A stretch of 64,000 nt of DNA from SP197 sp965242595 (GCA_965242595.1 OZ251464.1:1116001-1180000); one strand, 5' to 3'. Shown: positions 19,862 to 28,739, counted from the first letter of the stretch. Notes: generated by a model from the sequence alone, not told the origin. Numbers and translations are program-made.

Positions 19862-20695
19862 ATGGCACTTAGACCTCACAAACCGATAACTCCGGGCCAA
19901 CGCGGGTTGGTGCAGGTTGTCCGTTCGCACCTTTACAGGGGAAAGCCCGTTAAAGGATTGACGGAAGGGCTGCGAAAGAGCGGTGGGCGCAACAATCACG
20001 GTAGAATAACGATTCGCCATCGGGGGGGTGGGCACAAGCGTCGCTATCGTATGATCGACTTCCTGCGCAGGAAATTCCATGTTCCAGCCACGGTCGAACG
20101 CATAGAGCACGATCCGAACAGATCTTCACATATTGCATTGTTGAAATATGAAGATGGCACCCAGGCGTATATCCTGGCGCCTCAAAGATTGCAGATTGGC
20201 GATCACGTCATAGCTGGTGAAAGAGTCGATATTCGTCCCGGCAACGCCATGCCGTTGGCAAGTATCCCAATCGGAACGATTATCCACAACATCGAAATGA
20301 AACCGGGGGCAGGTGGAAAGATCGCGCGCTCCGCAGGCAATTATGCCCAGCTGATCGGAAAGGATCAAGGCTATGCCCAGCTTCGTTTGAGCTCTGGGGA
20401 AATGAGAATGGTTCGCGGTGAGTGTATGGCCACAATCGGCGCAGTGTCCAATGCCGACCATCAGAATCGGAAGTTGGGCAAGGCTGGCCGCAAGCGTTGG
20501 TTGGGAAGACGCCCTTCGGTACGCGGGGTTGTGATGAACCCGGTCGATCACCCTCACGGGGGTGGCGAAGGCCGCACCAGCGGTGGCCGTCATCCGGTGA
20601 CACCATGGGGAAAGCCGACCAAGGGCGCCCGCACACGAGCTAAAAAGGCAAGCGACGCGCTGATCATCACCCGGCGCCACCGCAAGAGACGCTAG
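19862..20695 (+). CDS. rplB: 50S ribosomal protein L2
   Basis: L2 is needed for subunit association and peptidyl transfer. The protein has 277 residues. The signature NPVDHPHGGGEGRTSGGRHP, which includes the catalytically important His, is at about 223-242. GRITIRHRGGGHKRRYRMIDFLR lies near the N terminus. The C terminus ends LIITRRHRKRR. It is in the S10 operon between rplW and rpsS. Confidence 0.98.
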   Translation: MALRPHKPITPGQRGLVQVVRSHLYRGKPVKGLTEGLRKSGGRNNHGRITIRHRGGGHKRRYRMIDFLRRKFHVPATVERIEHDPNRSSHIALLKYEDGTQAYILAPQRLQIGDHVIAGERVDIRPGNAMPLASIPIGTIIHNIEMKPGAGGKIARSAGNYAQLIGKDQGYAQLRLSSGEMRMVRGECMATIGAVSNADHQNRKLGKAGRKRWLGRRPSVRGVVMNPVDHPHGGGEGRTSGGRHPVTPWGKPTKGARTRAKKASDALIITRRHRKRR

Positions 20696-20705
20696 GAGGA
20701 GGACG

Positions 20706-20984
20706 ATGTCTCGTTCTGTCTGGAAAGGCCCGTTTGTGGATGGTTACCTTCTCAACAAAGCGGAGAAGGCGCGTGAATCCGGCCGTAAGCAGATCATCGA
20801 CATCTGGTCCAGGCGCTCTACCATCATGCCGCAGTTCGTCGGCCTTACCTTCGGCGTTCATAACGGTCACAGGCATTTGCCTGTTCTAGTGACCGAAAAC
20901 ATGGTGGGGCACAAATTCGGCGAATTCTCCCCAACAAGGAATTTTCGCGGCCACGCGGCGGATAAGAAAGCCAGAAGGAATTGA
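20706..20984 (+). CDS. rpsS: 30S ribosomal protein S19
   Basis: S19 binds 16S rRNA in the 30S head with S13. The protein has 92 residues, starting SRSVWKGPFVDGYLLNKAEKARE. It contains WSRRSTIMPQFVGLTFGVHNGHRHLPVLVTENMVGHKFGEFSPTR, the family signature. A GGAGGAGG SD sits just before the ATG. rplV begins six bases downstream. Confidence 0.97.
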   Translation: MSRSVWKGPFVDGYLLNKAEKARESGRKQIIDIWSRRSTIMPQFVGLTFGVHNGHRHLPVLVTENMVGHKFGEFSPTRNFRGHAADKKARRN

Positions 20985-20989
20985 ACATC

Positions 20990-21373
20990 ATGGCCGATAA
21001 GAACTCGGAATACGAAACAACCGATCGCGCTGCCCATGCCGTGGCCCGCTCGCTGCGAACGACGGTGCGCAAATTAAACCTTGTGGCCCGGCAGATTCGC
21101 GGGAAACCGGTTTCGAAGGCATTGATCGAGCTCGCATTGTCGAAATACCGGATAGCGGGCAATGTCAGGAAGACCTTGCAATCGGCGATCGCCAATGCGG
21201 AGAACAATCACGGCCTCGACGTCGATCGTCTGGTGGTAGCGCGTGTATCGGTCGGGCCTGGTCTCAAAATGCGCCGCTTTCGGGCGGCGGGCCGTGGTCG
21301 CATCCACCCATATCGGAAGAAATTCAGCAATATGGAGATCGTGGTTCGTGAAACCGGGGAGAGCGAGAGCTGA
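20990..21373 (+). CDS. rplV: 50S ribosomal protein L22
   Basis: L22 lines the nascent-peptide tunnel. The protein has 127 residues, with RSLRTTVRKLNLVARQIRGKPV at the N-terminal side and the tunnel hairpin MRRFRAAGRGRIHPYRKK. I used ATG at 20990 (MADKNSEYETT) rather than TTG at 20981. The gene overlaps the first base of rpsC (TGATG type), a sign of coupling. Confidence 0.97.
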   Translation: MADKNSEYETTDRAAHAVARSLRTTVRKLNLVARQIRGKPVSKALIELALSKYRIAGNVRKTLQSAIANAENNHGLDVDRLVVARVSVGPGLKMRRFRAAGRGRIHPYRKKFSNMEIVVRETGESES

Positions 21374-22062
21374 TGGGACACAAGGTCAACCCAATTGGAC
21401 TGCGGCTCGGCATCAACCGCATATGGGATTCGCGTTGGTATGCCGATGGCGATGGCTATGCGCGCCTCTTGCACGAAGACATAGCGCTTCGTTCCCATGT
21501 TCGCAAACAGCTGCCACAAGCCAGTGTAAGCAAGGTTGTGGTCGAACGCCAGGCCGACAAGATCCGTATCTCGATTCACACCGCTCGCCCCGGCGTCGTC
21601 ATCGGCAAAAAGGGGGATGGCATCAAGGCCCTCAAAAAGGGGTTGCAAGGCATCGCCAGGACCGATGTCATGGTGAACATCATGGAGATCCGCAAGCCCG
21701 AAATCGATGCCTATCTGGTTGCCGAGAATGTCGCGCAGCAGCTCGAACGCCGTATCTCGTTCCGCCGCGCCATGAAACGCGCCGTCCAATCGGCCATGCG
21801 CCTGGGCGCTCAAGGCATCCGCATCAATGTCGGTGGGCGTCTTGGCGGAGCGGAGATCGCGCGGGTCGAGTGGTACCGGGAAGGCCGCGTTCCGCTTCAT
21901 ACCCTGCGTGCCGATATCGACTTCGGCCATGTCACCGCCAAGACGGCTTATGGCACCCTTGGCGTCAAAGCCTGGATTTTCAAAGGCGAGCTTTTCGGTC
22001 ACGATCCTCTCGCCCATGAGAGACGCGAAACCGAAGCCCAGGGTGGCCAGGCGCGCGCCTGA
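21373..22062 (+). CDS. rpsC: 30S ribosomal protein S3
   Basis: S3 lies at the mRNA entry site and has a KH domain. The protein has 229 residues, starts GHKVNPIGLRLGINRIWDSRW, and has the KH motif VVIGKKGDGIKALKKGL at about 75-91. The C-terminal domain has GRLGGAEIARVEWYREGRVPLHTLRADIDFG. It ends with a short hydrophilic tail. It is in the S10 operon before rplP. Confidence 0.98.
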   Translation: MGHKVNPIGLRLGINRIWDSRWYADGDGYARLLHEDIALRSHVRKQLPQASVSKVVVERQADKIRISIHTARPGVVIGKKGDGIKALKKGLQGIARTDVMVNIMEIRKPEIDAYLVAENVAQQLERRISFRRAMKRAVQSAMRLGAQGIRINVGGRLGGAEIARVEWYREGRVPLHTLRADIDFGHVTAKTAYGTLGVKAWIFKGELFGHDPLAHERRETEAQGGQARA

Positions 22063-22077
22063 GCGGAGAAAACCGAC

Positions 22078-22488
22078 ATGCTGAGCCCCAAACGCACAAG
22101 ATTTCGGAAGGCGCATAAAGGCCGTATTCACGGCTGTGCCAAAGGTCGCACCAGGCTGAATTTCGGCTCCTATGGCATGAAGGCCCAGTCGGCCGGGCGT
22201 ATCACGGCCCGCCAGATCGAAGCGGCGCGGCGTGCCGTCACGCGTTGTATGAAGCGCGCCGGCCGTGTGTGGGTGACGGTTTTTCCGGATGTGCCGGTAT
22301 CGACCAAACCGGCCGAAGTTCGCATGGGCAAGGGCAAAGGTTCCCCTGAATATTGGATGTGCCGGGTGAAGCCCGGTCGTGTCATGTTCGAATTGGATGG
22401 TGTTGACGAAGCCATCGCTCGCGAAGCCATTCGTCTGGGCGCCGCGAAGTTGTCGATCCCGGTGAAATTCGTTCAACGCCTCCACTGA
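22078..22488 (+). CDS. rplP: 50S ribosomal protein L16
   Basis: L16 contacts the A and P site tRNAs. The protein has 136 residues, starting MLSPKRTRFRKAHKGRIHG. It contains GRITARQIEAARRAVTRCMKRAGRVWVTVFPD and MGKGKGSPEYWMCRVKPGRVMFEL. It starts 15 bases after rpsC. Confidence 0.97.
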   Translation: MLSPKRTRFRKAHKGRIHGCAKGRTRLNFGSYGMKAQSAGRITARQIEAARRAVTRCMKRAGRVWVTVFPDVPVSTKPAEVRMGKGKGSPEYWMCRVKPGRVMFELDGVDEAIAREAIRLGAAKLSIPVKFVQRLH

Positions 22489-22520
22489 TCGCATCTTGCC
22501 AATTGGGAGTATGAACGGAT

Positions 22521-22742
22521 ATGAGGCCCGCCGACATTCACGCCATGAGCATCGACCAGATAAAGGATGGCTTTATCGCACTCAAGAAAGAGCTGCTCAA
22601 TCTGCGTTTCCAGAAGGCAAACGGTCAGCTGGAGAATACTGCGCGCATGCGTCAGGTTCGCCGCGATATCGCCCGCATGGGGACGGTATGGGCCCAGAGA
22701 ACCCGTAATGGAGCCCACAGCGAAGTCCGCAACGGAACTTGA
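22521..22742 (+). CDS. rpmC: 50S ribosomal protein L29
   Basis: L29 is a small helical-hairpin protein near the tunnel exit. The protein has 73 residues and contains the typical ELLNLRFQKANGQLENTARMRQVRRDIARMGTV core. The C-terminal tail (QRTRNGAHSEVRNGT) is a little longer than in E. coli. A second possible start, MSIDQIKDG at 22545, would give 65 residues. It is followed by rpsQ after nine bases. Confidence 0.94.
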   Translation: MRPADIHAMSIDQIKDGFIALKKELLNLRFQKANGQLENTARMRQVRRDIARMGTVWAQRTRNGAHSEVRNGT

Positions 22743-22751
22743 GGAAAAGCT

Positions 22752-22991
22752 ATGCCGCGTCGCATCATGCAAGGTGTGGTCACAGGGAAGTCCGGCAACA
22801 AGACCGTTGTGGTCAATGTCGAACGCCTGATGAAGCACTCTCTCTACAAGAAAACCATTCGCCGTTCGAAGCGTTATCACGCGCATGACGAGGGCAACGC
22901 AGCCCAATTGGGTGATGTCGTCCGCATACGGGAATGTCGCCCGCTATCCAGAACGAAACGCTGGATCGTCATCGACGAGCAGCGATCCTGA
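22752..22991 (+). CDS. rpsQ: 30S ribosomal protein S17
   Basis: S17 is an OB-fold 16S rRNA-binding protein. The protein has 79 residues, with MQGVVTGKSGNKTVVVNVERLMKHSLYKKTIRRSKRYHAHDE and the GDVVRIRECRPLSRTKRWIV signature near the C terminus. It sits between rpmC and rplN in the usual order. Confidence 0.97.
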   Translation: MPRRIMQGVVTGKSGNKTVVVNVERLMKHSLYKKTIRRSKRYHAHDEGNAAQLGDVVRIRECRPLSRTKRWIVIDEQRS

Positions 22992-23015
22992 TCGCGTTGC
23001 CCAGGGAGTCGATCC

Positions 23016-23384
23016 ATGATTCAGCAGGAAACCAAACTCGACGTAGCCGACAATTCGGGTGCAAAGCGCGTTCAATGCATCAAGGTGCTGGGCGGCTCCA
23101 GGCGCAAGACGGCAGGGGTGGGAGACGTCATCGTGGTATCCGTGAAGGAGGCCCAGCCGGGGCAGCGAGTGAAGAAGGGCGAAGTCACTCGTGCCGTCAT
23201 CGTACGGACCGCCAAGGAGATTCGCCGCCCGGACGGGAGCGCATTGCGCTTCGATCGCAATGCCGCCGTGATCGTCAACCGCCAGAATGAACCGGTGGGC
23301 ACGCGGATTTTCGGCCCGGTCACACGAGAGCTGCGTGGCCGAAATTTCATGAAAATCGTCTCCCTGGCCCCGGAGGTGCTCTAA
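23016..23384 (+). CDS. rplN: 50S ribosomal protein L14
   Basis: L14 is a universally conserved subunit-interface protein. The protein has 122 residues, starting MIQQETKLDVADNSGAKRVQCIKVLGG and containing AVIVRTAKEIRRPDGSALRFDRNAAVIVN. It ends RGRNFMKIVSLAPEVL. rplX follows three bases after its stop. Confidence 0.98.
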   Translation: MIQQETKLDVADNSGAKRVQCIKVLGGSRRKTAGVGDVIVVSVKEAQPGQRVKKGEVTRAVIVRTAKEIRRPDGSALRFDRNAAVIVNRQNEPVGTRIFGPVTRELRGRNFMKIVSLAPEVL

Positions 23385-23387
23385 AAC

Positions 23388-23705
23388 ATGGCACAGAAAA
23401 TCCGCAAAGGTGACCGGGTCGTCGTTCTCTCCGGGCGTGATCGCGGCCGTGAGGGCGATGTGCTGAAGGTTCTTCCCAAACGGGGCAAGGCGATTGTCAG
23501 CGGCATCAACATGGTGCATCGCCATCGCAAACCGACACAGCAGGCGCCAGGCAGCATCGAGGATAAAGAGCTTCCCATAGAGCTCTCGAACCTGGCCATG
23601 CTGGATCCCGAAAGTGGCAAACCGACCCGTGTCGGCTTCCGAGTGCTCGACGATGGGCGCAAGGTTCGTGTTGCGCGCCGCTCGGGTGAGATTATCGATA
23701 CTTGA
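23388..23705 (+). CDS. rplX: 50S ribosomal protein L24
   Basis: L24 is an assembly initiator with a KOW motif (KIRKGDRVVVLSGRDRGREGDVLKVLPKRGKAIVSGIN). The protein has 105 residues, and its C-terminal half includes the conserved KPTRVGFRVLDDGRKVRVARRSGE. It is in the spc cluster between rplN and rplE. Confidence 0.97.
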   Translation: MAQKIRKGDRVVVLSGRDRGREGDVLKVLPKRGKAIVSGINMVHRHRKPTQQAPGSIEDKELPIELSNLAMLDPESGKPTRVGFRVLDDGRKVRVARRSGEIIDT

Positions 23706-23750
23706 CGCTGGCTCGACAACGGCCCCGGCATAGAACGATGGACGATGACA

Positions 23751-24293
23751 ATGGCAAGACTTAAAGAACATTATGTGGCGACGGTGCGGCCGGCATTGAT
23801 GGAAAAATTCGGCTATGCCAACATCCATGCCGCGCCCAAATTAGAGAAGGTCGTTCTAAATATGGGAGTCGGCGAGGCTGTCGCCGATTCGGGGCAGGCA
23901 GAGCATGCCGCCGATGAGTTGACACGGATCGCCGGCCAGAAGGCCGTGGTGACTCGCGCCAGGAGATCGGTCGCCAATTTCAAGTTGCGCGAAGGCATGG
24001 CCGTCGGCGCCAAAGTCACGCTGCGCGGTGCGCGTATGTATGAATTTCTCGACCGTCTGGTCAACATCGCTTTGCCGCGCGTGCGCGATTTTCGCGGTGT
24101 CAGCGCTCGAAGCTTCGATGGACGCGGCAATTATGCCATGGGCCTCAAGGAGCAGATTGTGTTTCCAGAGATCGACTACGATCGCGTAAGCCAGATTCGG
24201 GGCCTCGATATCGTCATCTGCACGACGGCAAAGACCGACGAGGAAGCCCGCGCGCTTCTCGATGCATTCCAGATGCCGTTCGCCAAAAACTGA
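23751..24293 (+). CDS. rplE: 50S ribosomal protein L5
   Basis: L5 binds 5S rRNA and contacts the 30S head. The protein is about 180 residues from ATG at 23751 (MARLKEHY); an ATG two codons upstream at 23745 is equally possible. It contains KLEKVVLNMGVGEAVADS, GQKAVVTRARRSVANFKLREGMAVGAKVTLRG and NYAMGLKEQIVFPEIDYD, all typical of the family. It is followed by rpsN. Confidence 0.97.
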   Translation: MARLKEHYVATVRPALMEKFGYANIHAAPKLEKVVLNMGVGEAVADSGQAEHAADELTRIAGQKAVVTRARRSVANFKLREGMAVGAKVTLRGARMYEFLDRLVNIALPRVRDFRGVSARSFDGRGNYAMGLKEQIVFPEIDYDRVSQIRGLDIVICTTAKTDEEARALLDAFQMPFAKN

Positions 24294-24327
24294 TCGGTCC
24301 GCTTCAAGGGGTTCAAAGGGAGACGAC

Positions 24328-24633
24328 ATGGCTAAGAAGAGCGCTATCGAGAAAAACAATCGGCGCAGGCGTCTTGTGCAGAAGTTCGCTGCCAGGCGCA
24401 AAGCCCTGCTCGATACTGCAAACGATCGCGAGCTGCCGATCGAGGAGCGCTTCCAGGCGCGCCTGAAACTCGCCAAATTACCGCGCAACTCGGCAAAAAC
24501 CCGCGTGCGCAACCGTTGTGGTATCACCGGACGCCCTCGCGGCTATCACCGAAAATTCGATATGTCCCGTATTTCGTTGCGGGAACTGGCCTCCGAAGGC
24601 CTGATCCCGGGCGCGGTCAAGTCGAGCTGGTAG
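24328..24633 (+). CDS. rpsN: 30S ribosomal protein S14 (zinc-free type)
   Basis: S14 is a 30S head protein. The protein has 101 residues, the long form, without the two CxxC zinc motifs. It carries LPRNSAKTRVRNRCGITGRPRGYHRKF at the C-terminal half and ends SRISLRELASEGLIPGAVKSSW. The start MAKKSAIEKNNRRRR follows a GGGAGACGAC SD. Upstream in-frame extension overlaps rplE and was rejected. Confidence 0.97.
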   Translation: MAKKSAIEKNNRRRRLVQKFAARRKALLDTANDRELPIEERFQARLKLAKLPRNSAKTRVRNRCGITGRPRGYHRKFDMSRISLRELASEGLIPGAVKSSW

Positions 24634-24645
24634 GGGGAGGACGCT

Positions 24646-25044
24646 ATGTCGATGACGGATCCTCTTAGCGATATGCTGACCCGTATCAGAAACGGGCATA
24701 TGCGCCGCAGAGCGCAGGTGAACTGCCCGGCGTCGAAATTGAAGGAAAATGTCCTTTCCGTTCTGAAACGCGAAGGCTATATCCGCAACTATCGCCGCCT
24801 GGGCGCCTCATCCCCGAAACCGGAATTGGTGATCGAGCTCAAATATCACGAAGGCGAGCCGGTGATCCGCGAGATCGGGCGCGTCTCGAAGCCCGGCTGC
24901 CGCGTCTATTCCGGCGTCCGCAACATGCCGCATGTTTACGGCGGCCTGGGTATCGTCATCGTCTCGACCCCCAAAGGCGTCATGACAGACCATGAAGCCC
25001 GTGCCGCCAATGTCGGCGGCGAAGTGCTGTGCAAAGTCTTCTGA
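24646..25044 (+). CDS. rpsH: 30S ribosomal protein S8
   Basis: S8 binds the central domain of 16S rRNA and, in E. coli, represses the spc operon. The protein has 132 residues, begins MSMTDPLSDMLTRIRNGHMRR, and carries GLGIVIVSTPKGVMTDHEARAANVGGEVLCKVF at the C terminus. It is preceded by GGGGGAGGACGCT. It is located between rpsN and rplF. Confidence 0.98.
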   Translation: MSMTDPLSDMLTRIRNGHMRRRAQVNCPASKLKENVLSVLKREGYIRNYRRLGASSPKPELVIELKYHEGEPVIREIGRVSKPGCRVYSGVRNMPHVYGGLGIVIVSTPKGVMTDHEARAANVGGEVLCKVF

Positions 25045-25075
25045 TCGAACGCCGCCAGGCCTGAGGAAACGAAAC

Positions 25076-25609
25076 ATGTCGCGTGTGGGAAAAAATCCCG
25101 TGGTTGTCCCTTCCGGGGTCGAGGTTGCGATCGTTGCCGACCGCATCGAAATCAAGGGCAGAAACGGCACTCTGTGCCGGCACATCCTCCCCGATGTCTC
25201 GGTTGCACTGGAAGCGGATGGAGTTATGGTCACGCCCAATTCCGAATCCAGGCAGGCGCGCGCCTTATGGGGCACCACGCGCGCCAACATCCAGGCGATG
25301 ATCACCGGCGTCAGCGAAGGCTTCAAACGCGCTCTGGAGATCCGGGGCGTCGGCTACCGCGCCCAGATGCAGGGTGGCAACTTGAAATTGCAATTGGGCT
25401 ACAGCCACGATGTCGAGTTTCCGGTGCCCGACGGCATCGCCATCGAATGTCCCAGCCAGACCGAAATCGTGGTATCGGGCATGGACAAGCAGCGTGTCGG
25501 CCAGGTCGCCTCGGAGATCCGCAACTGGCGCCCGCCAGAGCCCTATAAGGGCAAAGGCATCCGCTACCGGGGCGAATATGTGCTGCGCAAGGAAGGCAAG
25601 AAGAAATAG
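25076..25609 (+). CDS. rplF: 50S ribosomal protein L6
   Basis: L6 is near the sarcin-ricin loop. The protein has 177 residues made of two similar domains. It starts MSRVGKNPVVVPSGVEV, and its C-terminal signature PEPYKGKGIRYRGEYVLRKEGKK is intact. In-frame sequence upstream to 24992 overlaps rpsH and was left out. Confidence 0.97.
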   Translation: MSRVGKNPVVVPSGVEVAIVADRIEIKGRNGTLCRHILPDVSVALEADGVMVTPNSESRQARALWGTTRANIQAMITGVSEGFKRALEIRGVGYRAQMQGGNLKLQLGYSHDVEFPVPDGIAIECPSQTEIVVSGMDKQRVGQVASEIRNWRPPEPYKGKGIRYRGEYVLRKEGKKK

Positions 25610-25633
25610 GCAGGAACAGGCAGGATAGAATCC

Positions 25634-25999
25634 ATGACTACCACCGCAAAAGATGCCCACGTGCGCCGCCGCCGCCGCGTTCGCCGCCGCTTGCGCCAGC
25701 GCGCGGGCGCCAGGCCACGCCTGTCGGTGTTCCGCTCGGGCAAACACATCTACGCCCAGGTGATCGACGACGATGCCGGCCACACGCTGGCGGCCGCGTC
25801 CAGCCTGGATGCCACGTTGCGCGGCGAACTTCCCACCGGCGCCACCATCGCGGCCGCCGCCAGGATCGGCAAGGCCATCGCCGAAAGGGCGCTGGCGGCC
25901 GGCATCGCCGATGTGGTGTTCGATCGCGGCGGCCGCCGCTATCACGGCCGGGTCAAGGCCCTGGCCGAGGCCGCCCGCGCGGGCGGCCTGAAATTCTGA
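25634..25999 (+). CDS. rplR: 50S ribosomal protein L18
   Basis: L18 binds 5S rRNA. The protein has 121 residues: an Arg-rich N terminus (RRRRRVRRRLRQRAGARPRLSVFRSGKHIYAQVIDD) and the C-terminal FDRGGRRYHGRVKALAEAARAGGL signature. From here to adk the codon choice becomes visibly more C-ending than in the genes upstream. Confidence 0.97.
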   Translation: MTTTAKDAHVRRRRRVRRRLRQRAGARPRLSVFRSGKHIYAQVIDDDAGHTLAAASSLDATLRGELPTGATIAAAARIGKAIAERALAAGIADVVFDRGGRRYHGRVKALAEAARAGGLKF

Positions 26000-26065
26000 G
26001 ATTCTGAATGTCGCCCACAGCACCTACAACAACCACCCAGGCTAACCACGGGGAGAGCGGAAAAG

Positions 26066-26653
26066 ATGGCAACGACAGGCCGTGAACGGGGCCGTGGCGA
26101 TCGCTCCCGCCGGGGCGGGCGCCGTGGCGAAGGCGAGGGGGAAGCGAGCGAATTCCTCGAAAAACTCGTCAGCATCAACCGCGTCGCCAAGGTGGTAAAA
26201 GGCGGGCGCCGCTTCGGCTTCGCCGCCCTGGTTGTAGTGGGCGATCGCAAGGGCCGCGTAGGCCACGGCGCCGGCAAGGCCCGCGAAGTACCAGAGGCGA
26301 TCCGCAAGGCCACCGAACAGGCCAAACGCAGCATGGTTCGCGTGCCGCTGCGCGAAGGCCGCACCCTGCATCACGACGCCAAAGGCCGCTACGGCGCCGG
26401 CCATGTCGTCCTGCGCGCGGCCCCCCCTGGCACCGGCGTCATCGCCGGCGGCCCCATGCGCGCCGTATTCGAGGCCCTGGGCGCCCAGGACGTGGTGTGC
26501 AAATCGACCGGCAGCGCCAATCCGCACAACATGGTCAAGGCCACCTTCCACGCCCTGGGCCAAACCGTCTCACCCCGCACCGTCGCCGCCCGGCGCAACA
26601 AAAAAGTGGCCGAAGTCCTGGGACGCGGCGTCGAATACGCGAGCGAGGGCTGA
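26066..26653 (+). CDS. rpsE: 30S ribosomal protein S5
   Basis: S5 lies at the mRNA channel and affects accuracy. The protein has 195 residues with a charged N-terminal extension (RERGRGDRSRRGGRRGEGEGEASEF). FLEKLVSINRVAKVVKGGRRFGFAALVVVGD and KSTGSANPHNMVKATFHALGQ are typical of the family. It is followed four bases later by rpmD. Confidence 0.97.
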   Translation: MATTGRERGRGDRSRRGGRRGEGEGEASEFLEKLVSINRVAKVVKGGRRFGFAALVVVGDRKGRVGHGAGKAREVPEAIRKATEQAKRSMVRVPLREGRTLHHDAKGRYGAGHVVLRAAPPGTGVIAGGPMRAVFEALGAQDVVCKSTGSANPHNMVKATFHALGQTVSPRTVAARRNKKVAEVLGRGVEYASEG

Positions 26654-26657
26654 TCCC

Positions 26658-26852
26658 ATGGCAGACAAAAACGCCAGGTGCCTGCGCGTCACGCAAACCG
26701 GCAGCCCCATCGGCCGCCCCGCCATCCAGCGTCAAACGCTGATCGGCCTGGGCCTCAACAAAATGCACCGCAGCCGCGATCTGGAAGATACCCCGGCGGT
26801 GCGCGGCATGATCGCCAAAGTGCGCCATCTGGTGCGCTGGCAAGAGCTCTAA
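26658..26852 (+). CDS. rpmD: 50S ribosomal protein L30
   Basis: L30 is a small peripheral 50S protein. The protein has 64 residues: CLRVTQTGSPIGRPAIQRQTLIGLGLNKMHRSRDLEDTPAVRGMIAKVRHLV is a complete L30 fold. The start at 26658 was set by the ATG four bases after the rpsE stop and by family length; longer upstream frames are shadows of rpsE. It is followed by rplO. Confidence 0.95.
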   Translation: MADKNARCLRVTQTGSPIGRPAIQRQTLIGLGLNKMHRSRDLEDTPAVRGMIAKVRHLVRWQEL

Positions 26853-26894
26853 AACAGCTGCGGCCACGGCCACGGGAAAACGGAACACAACGCC

Positions 26895-27377
26895 ATGAAG
26901 CTCAACCACATCCGCGACCATCCGGGCGCCACCCACGCCCGCAAACGCCGTGGCCGCGGTATCGGCTCCGGCCTGGGCAAAACCGGCGGCCGCGGCCACA
27001 AAGGTCAAACCTCGCGCTCCGGCGTGGCGGTCGCCACATTCGAAGGCGGCCAGATGCCCATCTATCGCCGCCTGCCCATGCGCGGCTTCAAGAATCCCAA
27101 TCGCCGCCATTACGCCATCGTCAATGTCGGGCGCCTGCAACAGGCGATCGACGCCGGCAAGCTCGATCCCGCCGCCCCCATCGATGCCCAGGCGCTGAAA
27201 TCCGCCGGCGTTATCCGGCGCGTGCGCGACGGCGTCCGGCTGCTGGGCGGCGGCGAAATCGCTGCCGCTATCGCCATCGCCGTGGCCGGCGCCAGCGCCA
27301 CCGCCGTGGCCGCGGTCGAAAAGGCCGGCGGTTCGGTCACCGTCGCCGGCAAACCCGCCGCCGCCAACGGCCAATAA
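26895..27377 (+). CDS. rplO: 50S ribosomal protein L15
   Basis: L15 is a late-assembly protein with a Gly-rich N terminus. The protein has 160 residues. HPGATHARKRRGRGIGSGLGKTGGRGHKGQ and FEGGQMPIYRRLPMRGFKN are family signatures. The last 50 or so residues form an unusually Ala-rich tail (AAAIAIAVAGASATAVAAVEKAGG). It lies directly before secY. Confidence 0.96.
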   Translation: MKLNHIRDHPGATHARKRRGRGIGSGLGKTGGRGHKGQTSRSGVAVATFEGGQMPIYRRLPMRGFKNPNRRHYAIVNVGRLQQAIDAGKLDPAAPIDAQALKSAGVIRRVRDGVRLLGGGEIAAAIAIAVAGASATAVAAVEKAGGSVTVAGKPAAANGQ

Positions 27378-27395
27378 GCCCGCCGCGCGCTCGCC

Positions 27396-28739
27396 ATGGC
27401 ATCCCAGGCCGAAAGACTCGCCAGCCAATTCAATCTCGGGGCATTCGGCAAGGCGACCGAGCTCAAGAAACGTCTGTGGTTCACCCTGGGCGCCCTGATC
27501 GTCTATCGCCTCGGAACCTACATCCCCATCCCCGGCATCGATCCGTCGATCCTCTCCGACATCTTCGAACAACAGGCCGGCGGCATCCTGGGCGTCTTCA
27601 ATCTGTTCGCCGGCGGCGCGCTGGAGCGCATGACCATCTTCGCCCTCAACGTCATGCCCTACATCTCGGCCGCCATCATCATGCAGTTGATGACCACCGT
27701 CTCGCCCAAGCTGGACCAGCTCAAAAAGGAAGGCGAGTCGGGCCGCAAAAAGATGAACCAATACACCCGCTATCTCACGGTGCTGCTATGCGTGGTGCAG
27801 GGTTACGGCATCGCCGTCGGCCTGGAATCCATGGGCGCCGGCGGCCTTTCCGCCGTCATCGAACCCGGCATGTTCTTCCGCTTCACGGCCGTGGTCACGC
27901 TCCTGGGCGGCACCATGTTCCTGCTCTGGCTGGGCGAGCAGATCACCCAGCGCGGCGTCGGCAACGGCGTTTCGCTCATCATCTTCGCCGGCATCGTCGC
28001 CAGCTTCCCCAGCGCCTTCGCCCAGCTGTTGGAGCTGGGCCGCGTCGGCACCCTTTCGGCCTTCGCCATCATGGCCATCCTCATCGGCGGCGCGCTGCTG
28101 ATCTACTGGATCGTGTGGATGGAACGCGCCCAGCGCCGCATCGTCGTTCAATATCCCAAACGCCAGGTCGGCAATCGCATGTTCGGCGGCGAAAGCTCCC
28201 ACCTGCCGCTGAAGCTGAACACCGCCGGCGTCATCCCGCCCATCTTCGCCAGTTCCATCCTGCTCATGCCGGCCACCTTCGCCAGCTTCTCGGCGGCGGG
28301 CGGGCCGGGATGGCTCCAGGACATATCGTTCTATCTCGGCCGCGGCCAGTTGGTCTATCTCTCCATCTTCGGCGCCGCCATTATCTTCTTCTGCTTCTTC
28401 TACACCGCCGTGGTCTTCAATCCCGCCGATACGGCCGACAATCTGCGCCGCAACGGCGGCTTCATTCCCGGCATCCGCCCCGGTAAGAACACGGCCGATT
28501 ATCTCGATTATGTGCTCACCCGTCTCACCACGTTAGGCGCCGCCTATCTCACCGTCGTCTGCCTGATTCCCGAGGTTCTGATCGGCGAGCTGGCGATCCC
28601 GTTCTATCTCGGCGGCACCTCGCTCCTGATCTGCGTCACCGTCACCATGGACACCGTGGCCCAGATCCAGTCCCACCTCCTGGCCCACCAGTACGAAGGG
28701 CTGATCAGGAAATCCCGGCTGAAGGGCAGGCGACGATGA
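27396..28739 (+). CDS. secY: preprotein translocase subunit SecY
   Basis: SecY forms the protein-conducting channel in the inner membrane. The protein has 447 residues with ten predicted membrane helices. KRLWFTLGALIVYRLGTYIPIPGID opens helix 1, followed by the plug region around GGILGVFNLFAGGALERM. The signature GNGVSLIIFAGIVASFPSA is in the middle, and the C-terminal end is SHLLAHQYEGLIRKSRLKGR. It overlaps adk by four bases (ATGA). Confidence 0.98.
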   Translation: MASQAERLASQFNLGAFGKATELKKRLWFTLGALIVYRLGTYIPIPGIDPSILSDIFEQQAGGILGVFNLFAGGALERMTIFALNVMPYISAAIIMQLMTTVSPKLDQLKKEGESGRKKMNQYTRYLTVLLCVVQGYGIAVGLESMGAGGLSAVIEPGMFFRFTAVVTLLGGTMFLLWLGEQITQRGVGNGVSLIIFAGIVASFPSAFAQLLELGRVGTLSAFAIMAILIGGALLIYWIVWMERAQRRIVVQYPKRQVGNRMFGGESSHLPLKLNTAGVIPPIFASSILLMPATFASFSAAGGPGWLQDISFYLGRGQLVYLSIFGAAIIFFCFFYTAVVFNPADTADNLRRNGGFIPGIRPGKNTADYLDYVLTRLTTLGAAYLTVVCLIPEVLIGELAIPFYLGGTSLLICVTVTMDTVAQIQSHLLAHQYEGLIRKSRLKGRRR